A stretch of 64,000 nucleotides of DNA, taken from Polynucleobacter sp. (lineage in GTDB: Bacteria; Pseudomonadota; Gammaproteobacteria; Burkholderiales; Burkholderiaceae_D). The notes below the pieces were generated by a model. That model saw only the letters and a list, made by a program, of their open reading frames with translations, was not told the DNA's origin and searched no databases. Positions 8,022 to 16,929 of this stretch are shown here, piece after piece. The translations under genes were made by a program, and so were the position numbers. The stretch spans positions 1 to 64,000 of the forward strand of contig JAIPCX010000010.1 of the NCBI GenBank assembly GCA_021737945.1, read 5' to 3'. Every line of letters begins with the position of its first letter. Within the stretch, counting starts at the first letter, position 1.

Positions 8022-8039
8022 CTTCGCCTACTTAACTTC
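8012..8039. repeat. 14-bp tandem duplication at the envZ stop
   Basis: GCCTACTTAACTTC occurs twice head to tail (8012-8025, 8026-8039). The first copy contains the envZ stop codon. It is probably a slippage duplication with no effect on the protein. Confidence 0.8.
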
Positions 8040-8064
8040 GCCGACGAAAATATTCCATCTAAAA

Positions 8065-8646
8065 TCATGAAAGATCTTTGAGCAGTGCTGCGAGAGTTTC
8101 TTGTGGAATTTCTTCCACATGCACAGGGTAATTCGGATGATCACAACCCATCATGATTTGTGCGCCACTCTTGAGCGCTGATTTCATTTCAGGGGTGAGC
8201 TCAAAGCGCACGAAGTGAACCGCTGATGTTTTTTCTTCTGTTTCGCGTTCAAGATCTTCATCAGCAATCGCATAGACGCGGCTCTGACCCTCGACCTGCA
8301 CAAACAAGCGGTCTTCAATACCGATCAACTTTGCCAGCGCCACTTTACGTTCTGCGACATTGCCATACTGAATCAGCATAGTCGCTTTAAAATTACTACC
8401 ATCTGGGCACAAAGGGTTGTAGGCATCTAACTCCGATTGAATGCCTTCATCTTCAAAAATCTTTTCAATGCGCAGCATTTCTTGAATTTGATAACGCAAA
8501 GTCAGCTCATCTTCAAACAGCAAGCTAACGTGGTTACCAAGATAAACGGTGCGATCTTTTTTATGCTCAATCACCTGTTTACGAAAATCGTTGCGCTGCT
8601 TCGAATAGGTTTCCAGCGACATTAAGCTTTCACGGGAAATAATCAT
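8065..8646 (-). CDS. DUF3501 family protein
   Basis: This 193-residue protein belongs to DUF3501, a family of unknown function almost always encoded after a rubrerythrin and a CCG-type Fe-S protein, as here. The recognisable stretch is YLGNHVSLLFEDELTLRYQIQEMLRIE (about 35-61); near the C-terminus is MMGCDHPNYPV. The ATG at 8646 has AAGGAG upstream and is 18 bp from the preceding stop, so it is the last gene of the operon. A role in peroxide or redox stress is inferred from neighbours only. Confidence 0.85.
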   Translation of the reverse strand: MIISRESLMSLETYSKQRNDFRKQVIEHKKDRTVYLGNHVSLLFEDELTLRYQIQEMLRIEKIFEDEGIQSELDAYNPLCPDGSNFKATMLIQYGNVAERKVALAKLIGIEDRLFVQVEGQSRVYAIADEDLERETEEKTSAVHFVRFELTPEMKSALKSGAQIMMGCDHPNYPVHVEEIPQETLAALLKDLS

Positions 8647-8664
8647 GGTGTACTCCTTAGTTAA

Positions 8665-9999
8665 TCAAATAGCGTAGGCTTTGCGCAGCAGCGTTAATGG
8701 ATGTGCCATTTCGGCCTTTTTCAATCCATTCTCTTCCATGCCCTGCACAATATGGTGTCCGGCGAGCTGACAGTCGGATGAAATGTAATCCGGCTCATCG
8801 TTGGCCATAGCCTTAAATACAGGTTTACCAATTTTCATCGAATTAGCATGAAATTCTTTTTTCACGCCATAGGTACCTGCATGGCCAGAGCAACGCTCAA
8901 CGACATTTAGTTTCGTGTCGGGCACCAGTTGCAACATGTCGGCTGTTTTACGTCCCACATTTTGCACTCGTGAGTGACACGGTATGTGATACGAGATATG
9001 ACCTAATGAATGTTTGAAATCGATATTCAACAATCCATCACGGTTACGCGCCACAAAATACTCAAACGGATCCCACATCGCTTGTTTCACTAATTGTGTA
9101 TCTGCACAATCAGGGAACATGAGCGGCAACTCTTGTTTGTACATCAGAGTGCACGAAGGAATCGGGGTCAGGATGGCATAGCCTTCGCGTGCCAACTTAG
9201 CCAAATGAGGAATGTTGATCGCTTTTTTTTCTGCGACGCCTTCAAGGTCACCCTGCTCTAACTTAGGCATACCGCAGCATGCTTCCTTATCGACCATCAC
9301 ATAAGGAATTTTATTGTGGTCGAGGATCGCCAATAAATCATGGCCAATACCTGGCTCGTTGTAATTCACGTAGCAGGTCGAATAGATCGCAACCTTGCCG
9401 GGTGTGTTTTTACCTTCTTTAGCGGGATAGTCAGCCGATTTTTTCGCACCGGAGCGGAATTTGGTGCTCGCAAATTCAGGCAACCAGGCTTTTTTATCCA
9501 CACCTAATACATTTTCTAGCAGCCCGCGCGTTGCTTGCGCCTTGTTAACTGCATTCACAGCCTGAGTCACAATCGGTATACCTGCAAATTTACCGAGGCC
9601 GTCTGTATTAGAAAGAAATTTATCGCGCGCTGTTACATGACCTTGTTTATATTTCACGGCTTTGGCACGCAACATCAAATGAGGGAAATCAAGATTCCAT
9701 TCATGTGGCGGTGTGTAAGGACATTTCGTCATGTAGCAGAGATCGCACAGGTAGCATTGATCAACCACTTTCATGTAGTCTTTTTTGTCGACGCCATCGA
9801 CTTCCATCGTCTCGGACTCATCAACGAGATCGAACAACGTGGGGAACGACTGGCATAACGACACACATCGCCGACAACCATGACAAATATCGAACACGCG
9901 CTCAAGCTCAGTGTTCAAAGCGTCTTCGTCATAAAACTCTTTGGAGACCCAATCCAGCGGATGCCGAGTCGGTGCTTCCAGATTACCTTCACGTGCCAT
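8665..9999 (-). CDS. Fe-S oxidoreductase with CCG domain (heterodisulfide-reductase/GlpC-like)
   Basis: A 444-residue protein. Two 4Fe-4S motifs lie near the N-terminus: CHGCRRCVSLCQ and CYLCDLCYMTKCPY. The C-terminal half has cysteine-rich CCG-type segments (ACCGMPKLEQG and CSGHAGTYG), as in HdrB, GlpC and lactate-utilisation proteins. It probably relays electrons, perhaps to the rubrerythrin encoded upstream (inference). I chose the ATG at 9999 because homologues I recall start just before REGNLEAPTRHPLDW; the frame extends to 10071. It lies between rubrerythrin and DUF3501 in one operon, with paired hairpins in the upstream spacer. Confidence 0.85.
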   Translation of the reverse strand: MAREGNLEAPTRHPLDWVSKEFYDEDALNTELERVFDICHGCRRCVSLCQSFPTLFDLVDESETMEVDGVDKKDYMKVVDQCYLCDLCYMTKCPYTPPHEWNLDFPHLMLRAKAVKYKQGHVTARDKFLSNTDGLGKFAGIPIVTQAVNAVNKAQATRGLLENVLGVDKKAWLPEFASTKFRSGAKKSADYPAKEGKNTPGKVAIYSTCYVNYNEPGIGHDLLAILDHNKIPYVMVDKEACCGMPKLEQGDLEGVAEKKAINIPHLAKLAREGYAILTPIPSCTLMYKQELPLMFPDCADTQLVKQAMWDPFEYFVARNRDGLLNIDFKHSLGHISYHIPCHSRVQNVGRKTADMLQLVPDTKLNVVERCSGHAGTYGVKKEFHANSMKIGKPVFKAMANDEPDYISSDCQLAGHHIVQGMEENGLKKAEMAHPLTLLRKAYAI

Positions 10000-10030
10000 G
10001 GTGGAATCTCTCGAAGAAAAATGTGATGTT

Positions 10031-10098
10031 GTCAGGCTCTGCACTGCACGAGTGGGTTGTGCCTGACACAAACCTCTCTGGCAAGCAGAGAGGTTTGT
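10031..10098 (-). promoter_or_regulatory. Two adjacent hairpins in the rubrerythrin/Fe-S gene spacer
   Basis: A seven-base outer stem (10031-10037 GTCAGGC with 10061-10067 GCCTGAC) directly abuts a twelve-base perfect stem (10068-10079 with 10087-10098). On the coding (minus) strand no T-run follows, so termination is unlikely. mRNA processing or stabilisation that sets the ratio of the first gene to the later ones is more plausible. Confidence 0.5.
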
Positions 10099-10166
10099 TC
10101 AGTTTTTTAGTGCCTCATGCCCAAACTACAGAACATGACTCACTATCTAACAATGATGCTTATTAC

Positions 10167-10589
10167 TTAGTCGACCAGTGCGTCGAGCGCTTTTTGATAG
10201 CGATTGGCGTGTGAACGCTCAGCCTTAGCCAGCGTCTCAAACCAGTCAGCGATTTCATCAAAGCCTTCTTCACGCGCTGTTTTGGCCATGCCTGGGTACA
10301 TGTCAGTGTACTCATGCGTTTCGCCAGCAACAGCTGCCATCAGGTTTTGACGTGACGAACCGATAGGCATACCGGTTGCTGGATCACCCACTTGCTCGAG
10401 GTACTCGAGGTGACCGTGCGCATGACCTGTTTCGCCTTCTGCGGTCGAACGGAACAATGCTGCAACATCATTTTGGCCTTCAATGTCAGCCTTGTTCGCG
10501 AAATACAAATAACGACGGTTAGCCTGAGATTCGCCTGAGAAAGCGTCTTTCAGATTGGATTCCGTTTTGGAACCTTTCAGTTTGGACAT
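10167..10589 (-). CDS. Rubrerythrin-family diiron protein, rubredoxin domain absent
   Basis: A 140-residue four-helix protein with paired ExxH-type iron ligands: [17 protein letters not shown] (first helix), [28 protein letters not shown] and [13 protein letters not shown]. It reduces hydrogen peroxide or protects against oxidative damage in the cytoplasm. The C-terminal rubredoxin domain of classical rubrerythrin (CxxC pairs) is missing, so electrons must come from another protein, plausibly the Fe-S protein of the same operon. The start at 10589 has AAGGAG eight bases upstream; the longer frame is not supported. Confidence 0.9.
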   Translation of the reverse strand: MSKLKGSKTESNLKDAFSGESQANRRYLYFANKADIEGQNDVAALFRSTAEGETGHAHGHLEYLEQVGDPATGMPIGSSRQNLMAAVAGETHEYTDMYPGMAKTAREEGFDEIADWFETLAKAERSHANRYQKALDALVD

Positions 10590-10790
10590 AGGTATCTCCT
10601 TAGTAATTCGGTGGGGAAAACGCGGCGTCAAGACCATCTACTTGATAAAAAGCAAACGGGCGAGACTGAAAACCGACTGCGAAGTTTAGGCTTTCAGATC
10701 GCGATTGTGGCCCTGTAAGACCAAAATCTCAAATTGAGGTTCTTAATGTAGCCGATAGCCAAAATAAATCGAATTTATGTTATCGCTAGA

Positions 10791-10805
10791 TGAGAACTAT
10801 TATCA
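10791..10805 (-). promoter_or_regulatory. Fur-like box
   Basis: TGAGAACTATTATCA resembles the 7-1-7 Fur/PerR-type palindrome TGATAATnATTATCA, with the right half exact and two changes in the left half. It overlaps the ispF stop and lies about 200 bp upstream of the rubrerythrin start. Regulation by a Fur-family protein is inference. Confidence 0.28.
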
Positions 10806-11294
10806 TTTGATGTGAATAAGCACTATCGCTTGGGCGCCGATACCTTCTTGGCGCCCTTCCCAACCCAGACGTTCATTGGTTTTTGCCTTGATGTTTATCT
10901 GTTCAGGGGTCAAATCAAGGTCAGCAGAGATATGGCTGATCATTAAGGGTATGTGCGGGGCCATCTTGGGTGCCTCTGCAATAATCGTTGCATCAACATT
11001 GCCTATTTCATAACCCGCCTGTTTTACCCTGCTCGCCGCCTCCCTGAGCAAAATCCGGGAATCCTCACCTGAATATTTGGGGTCAGTATCTGGAAAAAGG
11101 CGCCCAATATCCCCCAGGGCTGCGGCACCTAGCAAGGCGTCGATAATTGCATGTATCAACACATCCGCATCCGAATGACCTAGCAAACCCAATCGGTGAG
11201 GAATTTTTACGCCACCGATAATGAGAGGCCTACCCGGTACCAATGCGTGGCAGTCATAGCCTTGACCAATGCGATAGGGTGGTGCTTTTTTCAT
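10803..11294 (-). CDS. ispF: 2-C-methyl-D-erythritol 2,4-cyclodiphosphate synthase
   Basis: A 163-residue enzyme of the MEP isoprenoid pathway. It converts the CDP-ME-2-phosphate intermediate into MEcPP with loss of CMP, acting as a zinc-dependent trimer. Family motifs are visible: [19 protein letters not shown] (metal ligands D and H), [18 protein letters not shown] (second His) and [15 protein letters not shown] near the C-terminus. Length is normal. Its start overlaps ispD by 4 bp, so the two are translationally coupled. Confidence 0.96.
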   Translation of the reverse strand: MKKAPPYRIGQGYDCHALVPGRPLIIGGVKIPHRLGLLGHSDADVLIHAIIDALLGAAALGDIGRLFPDTDPKYSGEDSRILLREAASRVKQAGYEIGNVDATIIAEAPKMAPHIPLMISHISADLDLTPEQINIKAKTNERLGWEGRQEGIGAQAIVLIHIK

Positions 11295-11971
11295 GCGATT
11301 CCTTTGATATACAGCTCAGCCAATAAAACATCGTGCGGCAAGGTGACTTTAAAATTACGCGGACTGCCTTCAACCAATGTTGGTTTAAGACCCAGAGCCT
11401 CGATCGCACTCGCCTCATCCGTCACATGACTACCTGTTTGTAAGGCCGATAACAACTGCGCATGTTTAAACATTTGCGGTGTTTGTGCAGCCCACAAATG
11501 CTCGCGCGACACCGTATGGTCAGCATGGCCGTGCGCATCGCTGCGCTTAATCGTATCCACAACAGGCATTGCCAGCAAACCGCCCACAGGATCATCCTTT
11601 ACCGCGGCAATCAGTTTATTTATCAGAGCGACTGTCAGACCCGGGCGAGCGGCATCGTGCACCAGCACCCAATCATTAGCATTCACCTGCGACTGCATGG
11701 CCTGTAAACCATTCGTCACTGACGCTTGCCGAGTCGCGCCACCGCAGCGAAGTATCTGCGTACGTGATTTCGTCGGAATATCCTCGATATAGGCATCGTC
11801 GGCGCTGACCACTACAAAAATCTGGTGAATCTGAGCGCAATCGACAAACGTATCCATCACATGTTCTAGCATAGGCTTACCGAGCAGCTCGGCATACTGC
11901 TTGGGTACTGTGGCACCCATACGCGCACCCACACCAGCGGCGGGTATTAATGCAATAAATCGCGGTAAATT
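11291..11971 (-). CDS. ispD: 2-C-methyl-D-erythritol 4-phosphate cytidylyltransferase
   Basis: This 226-residue enzyme joins MEP to CTP in the isoprenoid pathway. The nucleotide-binding signature [20 protein letters not shown] lies at the N-terminus, with [12 protein letters not shown] in the middle and [14 protein letters not shown] at the C-terminus. I chose the ATG at 11971, directly before the AAG loop; an in-frame GTG at 11998 is possible. It is upstream of and overlaps ispF, and is divergent from mfd. Confidence 0.95.
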   Translation of the reverse strand, partial: NLPRFIALIPAAGVGARMGATVPKQYAELLGKPMLEHVMDTFVDCAQIHQIFVVVSADDAYIEDIPTKSRTQILRCGGATRQASVTNGLQAMQSQVNANDWVLVHDAARPGLTVALINKLIAAVKDDPVGGLLAMPVVDTIKRSDAHGHADHTVSREHLWAAQTPQMFKHAQLLSALQTGSHVTDEASAIEALGLKPTLVEGSPRNFKVTLPHDVLLAELYIKGIA

Positions 11972-12126
11972 CATCAGACCCAATAAAGGAAAATCCACAA
12001 ATAAACGGAAAATCGCTTTCCGTAAACGCGCTGCATCAACAGAGCTCAGCCGAATTCAAACAATTGCAAACGAATTCAACCAAATCACCGTATTTTGATG
12101 GCATCTCTGAAAATCAAGAATTAATT

Positions 12127-12132
12127 TATAAT
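12127..12132 (+). promoter_or_regulatory. Candidate -10 element for mfd-serB
   Basis: A perfect TATAAT lies 87 bp upstream of the mfd ATG in the ispD/mfd divergent spacer. No convincing -35 is present at 16-18 bp, so support is partial. Confidence 0.33.
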
Positions 12133-12218
12133 CGTACTACGGTTTTTTACTGTCAATTAAGCCTCGTACTCGGCCCGATGAGCCGTCATTCGCGAAGACA
12201 GTAGCGTCTTTGCAAACC

Positions 12219-15200
12219 ATGCCCCTGAACTCAACTACCCCGCTACCGAAGCCCGGCAACCGATTTGTACTTCCCGCCCTGCACGGCGCGGGTGAGGCCT
12301 ATGTGCTCGCGCAAGCAGCACACACGCTCAAAACAGAAGGCCGAATGCTGACCATTGTGGTGGCTGACGCGCCCGATGCCCAGCGGCTGCTCACAGAAAT
12401 ACATTGGTTTGGCCAATCCGGCGAGCAAGCGCTGCGATGTCACATGCTCCCCGACTGGGAAACACTGCCCTACGACGCCTTCTCACCGCATCAAGATCTG
12501 GTCTCAGAACGACTCGCCACGCTGCATGAAATTCAAAACAAGCAATGTGACGTTCTGATTGTGCCCGCCACCACGGCTTTAGTACGTATGGGTCCGCCTT
12601 CGTTTCTGGCCTCCTACACCTTCTTTTTTAAGCAAGGTGAGCGTCTGGATGAAGGTCGTCTCAAATCACAACTCACCTTAGCGGGCTATTCGCATGTCGC
12701 GCAAGTCATGTCACCCGGTGAATACTCCGTGCGTGGTGGTTTGATTGATTTGTTCCCGATGGGCTCAGTGCTCCCCTACCGACTGGATTTATTCGGTGAC
12801 AGCATCGAGACCATACGTACCTTTGATGTAGATACGCAGCGATCGCTGTATCCCGTCAAAGAAGTACGACTACTGCCTGGCCGTGAATTTCCTATGGATG
12901 AAAATTCACGCTGCACCTTCCGTAGTCGCTGGCGCGAAGTGTTTGAAGGCGATCCCACTCGCACCAGCATTTATCGTGACATTGGCAATGGGATTGCCTC
13001 AGCAGGTATTGAATACTACCTGCCACTGTTTTTTGAACAAACAGCGACCTTATTTGATTACTTACCCGAAGACGCTAGTTTTACCCTCTGCGGTGATATT
13101 GACGCATCGATCAAACGCTTCTGGACCGATACTCGCTCGCGCTACAATTTTTTAAAGTCTGATCGCGAACGCCCGCTGCTATCGCCCGAAGAAATTTTTC
13201 TTAGCGATGAAGATTTTTTCACTTTGCTAAAGCCTTTTGGTCGCTGGGTCATGTCGCACTCACCGGCTGCTTCCGATCTTTCAGCGCTGGTACCTGACAT
13301 CGCTGTTAACCGCCGCCAGGATGATCCACTCGCTAATTTGCGTTCGTTCGTGCTGCAATCGCCTGCTCGAATTATGATCTGCGCAGAATCGAGCGGACGG
13401 CGTGAAACGCTGCGCGAGTACTTCAACGAATACCAATTACCGCTCGCGGTCTGTGAGAGTCTGGATGATTTTTTAAATCATCACGAAAAATTAATGCTGT
13501 GCGTTTCACCGCTGCATTCAGGCTGCTTGCTATCCGACGCTCTCGGGAATATCGCTTTTATTACTGAGACCGAGCTGTACGCCGGCAGTGGTCGCCGCGC
13601 TGGACGCAAAAAACAAGAAGCTGTCACGCAAGTTGATTCCATGGTGCGGGATTTATCCGAACTAAAAATCGGTGATCCGGTCGTTCATATTAATCATGGC
13701 ATTGGTCGCTATCACGGCCTGATCAGCATGGATTTAGGTGAAGGTGAAACCGAGTTTCTGCATCTTGAATACGCCAAAGAAACCAAGCTGTATGTACCCG
13801 TATCGCAGCTGCATGTCATTTCACGTTACTCTGGTGCTGCGCCTGAAGATGCGCCACTTCATGCACTAGGCTCGGGGCAATGGGATAAAGCCAAGCGCAA
13901 AGCCGCCGAACAAATTCGCGATACCGCTGCCGAACTTTTAAATTTATATGCACGACGCGCACTGCGCCAAGGTCATTCGTTTGAATACTCAGCGCATGAT
14001 TACGAAGCCTTTGCTGAAAGCTTCGGCTTTGAGGAAACGCCGGATCAAGCGGCAGCAATTAATTCCGTTATTAAAGATATGACTTCCGGCAAACCGATGG
14101 ATCGTTTGATTTGCGGTGATGTCGGATTTGGAAAAACTGAAGTCGCACTGCGTGCAGCGTTTGTCGCGGTAATGGGTGGCAAACAGGTCGCGATCCTAGC
14201 GCCCACCACCCTGCTGGCTGAACAACATGCACAAACCTTTGCCGATCGCTTTGCTGACTGGCCCGTAAAAATCGCTGAGCTATCACGCTTTCGCACCGGT
14301 AAAGAAATCACAATAGCACTCAAAGGTATGGCAGAAGGCACGATAGACATCGTGATCGGCACCCACAAGCTGTTGTCATCGGATGTGAAATTTCAACGTC
14401 TGGGTTTAGTCATCATCGATGAAGAACATCGTTTCGGTGTGCGCCAAAAAGAAGCCTTGAAAGCTCTACGCGCTGAAGTCGATGTACTGACGCTGACCGC
14501 CACACCGATACCTAGAACACTCGGCATGGCGCTTGAAGGCTTGCGCGATTTTTCTATCATCGCCACAGCACCACAAAAACGCTTAGCGATTAAGACCTTT
14601 GTACGCAGCGAATCGGATTCGGTTATACGTGAAGCCTGTTTGCGCGAACTGAAACGTGGCGGTCAAGTTTATTTTCTGCACAATGAAGTCGAAACAATAC
14701 AAAACCGAAAAGTACGTTTAGAAGAATTAATTCCCGAAGCGCGCATAGCGATTGCGCATGGCCAGATGCATGAGCGTGATCTGGAAAAAGTCATGCGCGA
14801 TTTCGTGTCACAGCGCTTCAATATTCTGCTCTGCACCACCATTATCGAAACAGGTATTGATGTACCCACCGCTAATACTATCGTGATGCATAGAGCAGAT
14901 CGATTTGGTTTAGCTCAATTGCATCAGTTACGCGGCCGAGTCGGTCGCTCGCATCATCAAGCCTATGCCTATTTACTGGTGCATGATGTGAATTCTCTAA
15001 CCAAACAAGCGGATCGTCGTCTCGAAGCGATTCAGCAAATGGAAGAATTGGGCAGTGGTTTTTATCTGGCGATGCATGATTTGGAAATTCGCGGCGCCGG
15101 TGAAGTGCTGGGCGAAAACCAATCCGGTGAAATGACAGAAATCGGTTTCCAACTCTATTCCGATATGTTGATGGCGGCGGTGCGATCACTGAAAAATGGT

Positions 15201-15665
15201 AAAGAGCCTGACCTAGCCGCACCCCTATCGACGACCACCGAAATTAATTTGCATGTACCTGCCCTCTTACCTAGCGATTTCTGTGGCGACGTACATGAAC
15301 GACTTTCTATCTACAAGCGACTAGCAAATAGCCAGTCGCTCGATGCGATTGACGACATGCAGGAAGAGATGATCGATCGCTTTGGCAAATTACCTGATCC
15401 CGTGAAAGCCTTAGTCGAAACCCATCGCTTGCGCATATCTGCAAAAACGGTAGGCATCATAAAAATTGATGCTCACGCCGAGTCGGCGACGCTGCAATTC
15501 GAACCCAAACCACCGATTGACCCGATTCGTATCATCGACCTAGTACAAAAAAGCAAAAACATAAAATTATCCGGACAAGATAAATTGAAAATCACTATCG
15601 CCATGCCCGATTTGAGCTCGCGTGTTTTACAACTCAAATCGACTATTCGTGCGCTAGTGTCTTGA
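12219..15665 (+). CDS. mfd: Transcription-repair coupling factor Mfd
   Basis: A 1148-residue ATP-driven DNA translocase that removes RNA polymerase stalled at lesions and recruits UvrA. Domains in order: UvrB-like N-terminal region (about 1-350), RNA-polymerase-interaction domain starting IGDPVVHINHGIGRYHG (about 484-500), helicase core with Walker A CGDVGFGKTE (about 632), DEEH box (about 733) and TATPIPRTLGMA motif, second RecA lobe ending in QLRGRVGRSHHQAYAYL, and the C-terminal UvrA-binding-inhibitory domain. The ATG at 12219 is preferred over an in-frame TTG nine bases earlier. serB follows after 24 bp. Confidence 0.97.
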   Translation: MPLNSTTPLPKPGNRFVLPALHGAGEAYVLAQAAHTLKTEGRMLTIVVADAPDAQRLLTEIHWFGQSGEQALRCHMLPDWETLPYDAFSPHQDLVSERLATLHEIQNKQCDVLIVPATTALVRMGPPSFLASYTFFFKQGERLDEGRLKSQLTLAGYSHVAQVMSPGEYSVRGGLIDLFPMGSVLPYRLDLFGDSIETIRTFDVDTQRSLYPVKEVRLLPGREFPMDENSRCTFRSRWREVFEGDPTRTSIYRDIGNGIASAGIEYYLPLFFEQTATLFDYLPEDASFTLCGDIDASIKRFWTDTRSRYNFLKSDRERPLLSPEEIFLSDEDFFTLLKPFGRWVMSHSPAASDLSALVPDIAVNRRQDDPLANLRSFVLQSPARIMICAESSGRRETLREYFNEYQLPLAVCESLDDFLNHHEKLMLCVSPLHSGCLLSDALGNIAFITETELYAGSGRRAGRKKQEAVTQVDSMVRDLSELKIGDPVVHINHGIGRYHGLISMDLGEGETEFLHLEYAKETKLYVPVSQLHVISRYSGAAPEDAPLHALGSGQWDKAKRKAAEQIRDTAAELLNLYARRALRQGHSFEYSAHDYEAFAESFGFEETPDQAAAINSVIKDMTSGKPMDRLICGDVGFGKTEVALRAAFVAVMGGKQVAILAPTTLLAEQHAQTFADRFADWPVKIAELSRFRTGKEITIALKGMAEGTIDIVIGTHKLLSSDVKFQRLGLVIIDEEHRFGVRQKEALKALRAEVDVLTLTATPIPRTLGMALEGLRDFSIIATAPQKRLAIKTFVRSESDSVIREACLRELKRGGQVYFLHNEVETIQNRKVRLEELIPEARIAIAHGQMHERDLEKVMRDFVSQRFNILLCTTIIETGIDVPTANTIVMHRADRFGLAQLHQLRGRVGRSHHQAYAYLLVHDVNSLTKQADRRLEAIQQMEELGSGFYLAMHDLEIRGAGEVLGENQSGEMTEIGFQLYSDMLMAAVRSLKNGKEPDLAAPLSTTTEINLHVPALLPSDFCGDVHERLSIYKRLANSQSLDAIDDMQEEMIDRFGKLPDPVKALVETHRLRISAKTVGIIKIDAHAESATLQFEPKPPIDPIRIIDLVQKSKNIKLSGQDKLKITIAMPDLSSRVLQLKSTIRALVS

Positions 15666-15689
15666 TCAACTTTACTCTCTGCATAGGCA

Positions 15690-16532
15690 ATGAAACTGAT
15701 TCTGCAAGGTCCTGGAGCCATTAGTCACACCATAGAGCGAATCGCTGCCCTCGCTCATGCCACACACATTACCGCGATTGCGGATTCTGCCTTTCGCTGT
15801 GATGGCGTAATTGATACCCCTTCCATTCGCGAAGCGGTAGAAAATAGCTGTATCGAAGAACACATCGATCACAGCTTTATCAGTAAAGACTATCGCCTCG
15901 ATGATTTTCGCGTACTGGTGATGGATATGGATTCGACCTTGATCACCATCGAATGCATAGATGAAATCGCCGATCTGCACGGATTAAAATCTGAAGTCGC
16001 AGAGATCACCGAATCGGCCATGCGGGGCGAACTAGATTTTCGTTCCAGCTTGACGCGTCGTGTTGCTTTGTTAAAAGGGCTTGATGCATCGGCATTGCAT
16101 CAGGTATTTGATCAGCGACTACGCCTCTCTCCCGGGGCACGCGAATTACTCAAAGGCGTGAAAGCCGCTGGCATACGCACAGTGTTAGTTTCGGGTGGAT
16201 TCACTTATTTCACTGAACGATTGAAACACGAACTCGCTATCGATTACACGCGCGCAAATGTGCTTGAAATCGTTGATGGCAAACTCACAGGCAACGTTAT
16301 CGGCGATATTATTGATGCTGCGATTAAACGACACACTGTTGAAAATGAATGTGCCGCATTGCATGTACCTACAAGCGCTGCGATGGTGATTGGCGATGGC
16401 GCGAATGATCTGGAAATGATGTCAGTGGCAGGCTTATCCGTGGCTTACCGCGCAAAACCCGTAGTGCAACAGCACGCTGATGTTACATTGAATTTTTCTG
16501 GCTTAGATGGTGTATTGAATCTTTTCAGTTAA
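15690..16532 (+). CDS. serB: Phosphoserine phosphatase
   Basis: This 280-residue HAD-superfamily enzyme dephosphorylates L-phosphoserine in the last step of serine synthesis. The catalytic DxDST motif is VMDMDSTLI (nucleophile D79, acid D81). Motif II is VLVSGGFTYF and motif IV is IGDGANDLEMM. The N-terminal ~65 residues are a shortened regulatory ACT-like region. It follows mfd closely and is probably co-transcribed, an arrangement I recall from many Burkholderiales. Confidence 0.95.
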   Translation: MKLILQGPGAISHTIERIAALAHATHITAIADSAFRCDGVIDTPSIREAVENSCIEEHIDHSFISKDYRLDDFRVLVMDMDSTLITIECIDEIADLHGLKSEVAEITESAMRGELDFRSSLTRRVALLKGLDASALHQVFDQRLRLSPGARELLKGVKAAGIRTVLVSGGFTYFTERLKHELAIDYTRANVLEIVDGKLTGNVIGDIIDAAIKRHTVENECAALHVPTSAAMVIGDGANDLEMMSVAGLSVAYRAKPVVQQHADVTLNFSGLDGVLNLFS

Positions 16533-16566
16533 TGCTGCCACACTCCGACTAGGCTGATTGATTTTT

Positions 16567-16929
16567 ATGGATCATCAAATCTACTACGACGTTGATACCG
16601 AAGCCCAGAAAAATATGCTCTGGTGGCTGTATGTTGGGCATGCGGCGTCGGTATTTTTCTCTCTCGGCTTGCTCTCGTTTATTCCCTTAATCATCAATTA
16701 CGTTAAACGCGGTCGAACCGAAGACAGCTTTTTGTATAGCCATCACGCTTGGCAAATACGCTCGTTTTGGTGGTATCTGGTGTGGGTGGGAATCGGCGGA
16801 TTGGTCGCGCTATCGATCATCGGCATTCCGCTGTCGATGTTGATTTGGGGTGTGGCGTGGTTATGGAAAGCGTATCGCTTGATTCGAGGTTTTATTGACC
16901 TTACCGATAATCAAGCTATGCCAACGTAG
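16567..16929 (+). CDS. DUF4870-type small membrane protein
   Basis: A 120-residue protein with three likely transmembrane helices (about 17-43, 66-88 and 90-104). The segment FLYSHHAWQIRSFWWYLVWVG is typical of the Tic20-like DUF4870 family, in which a conserved H/Q-rich loop precedes the second helix. Function is unknown. The ATG at 16567 is chosen over an upstream TTG. Its 3' end overlaps the convergent metC gene by 14 bp. Confidence 0.75.
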   Translation: MDHQIYYDVDTEAQKNMLWWLYVGHAASVFFSLGLLSFIPLIINYVKRGRTEDSFLYSHHAWQIRSFWWYLVWVGIGGLVALSIIGIPLSMLIWGVAWLWKAYRLIRGFIDLTDNQAMPT

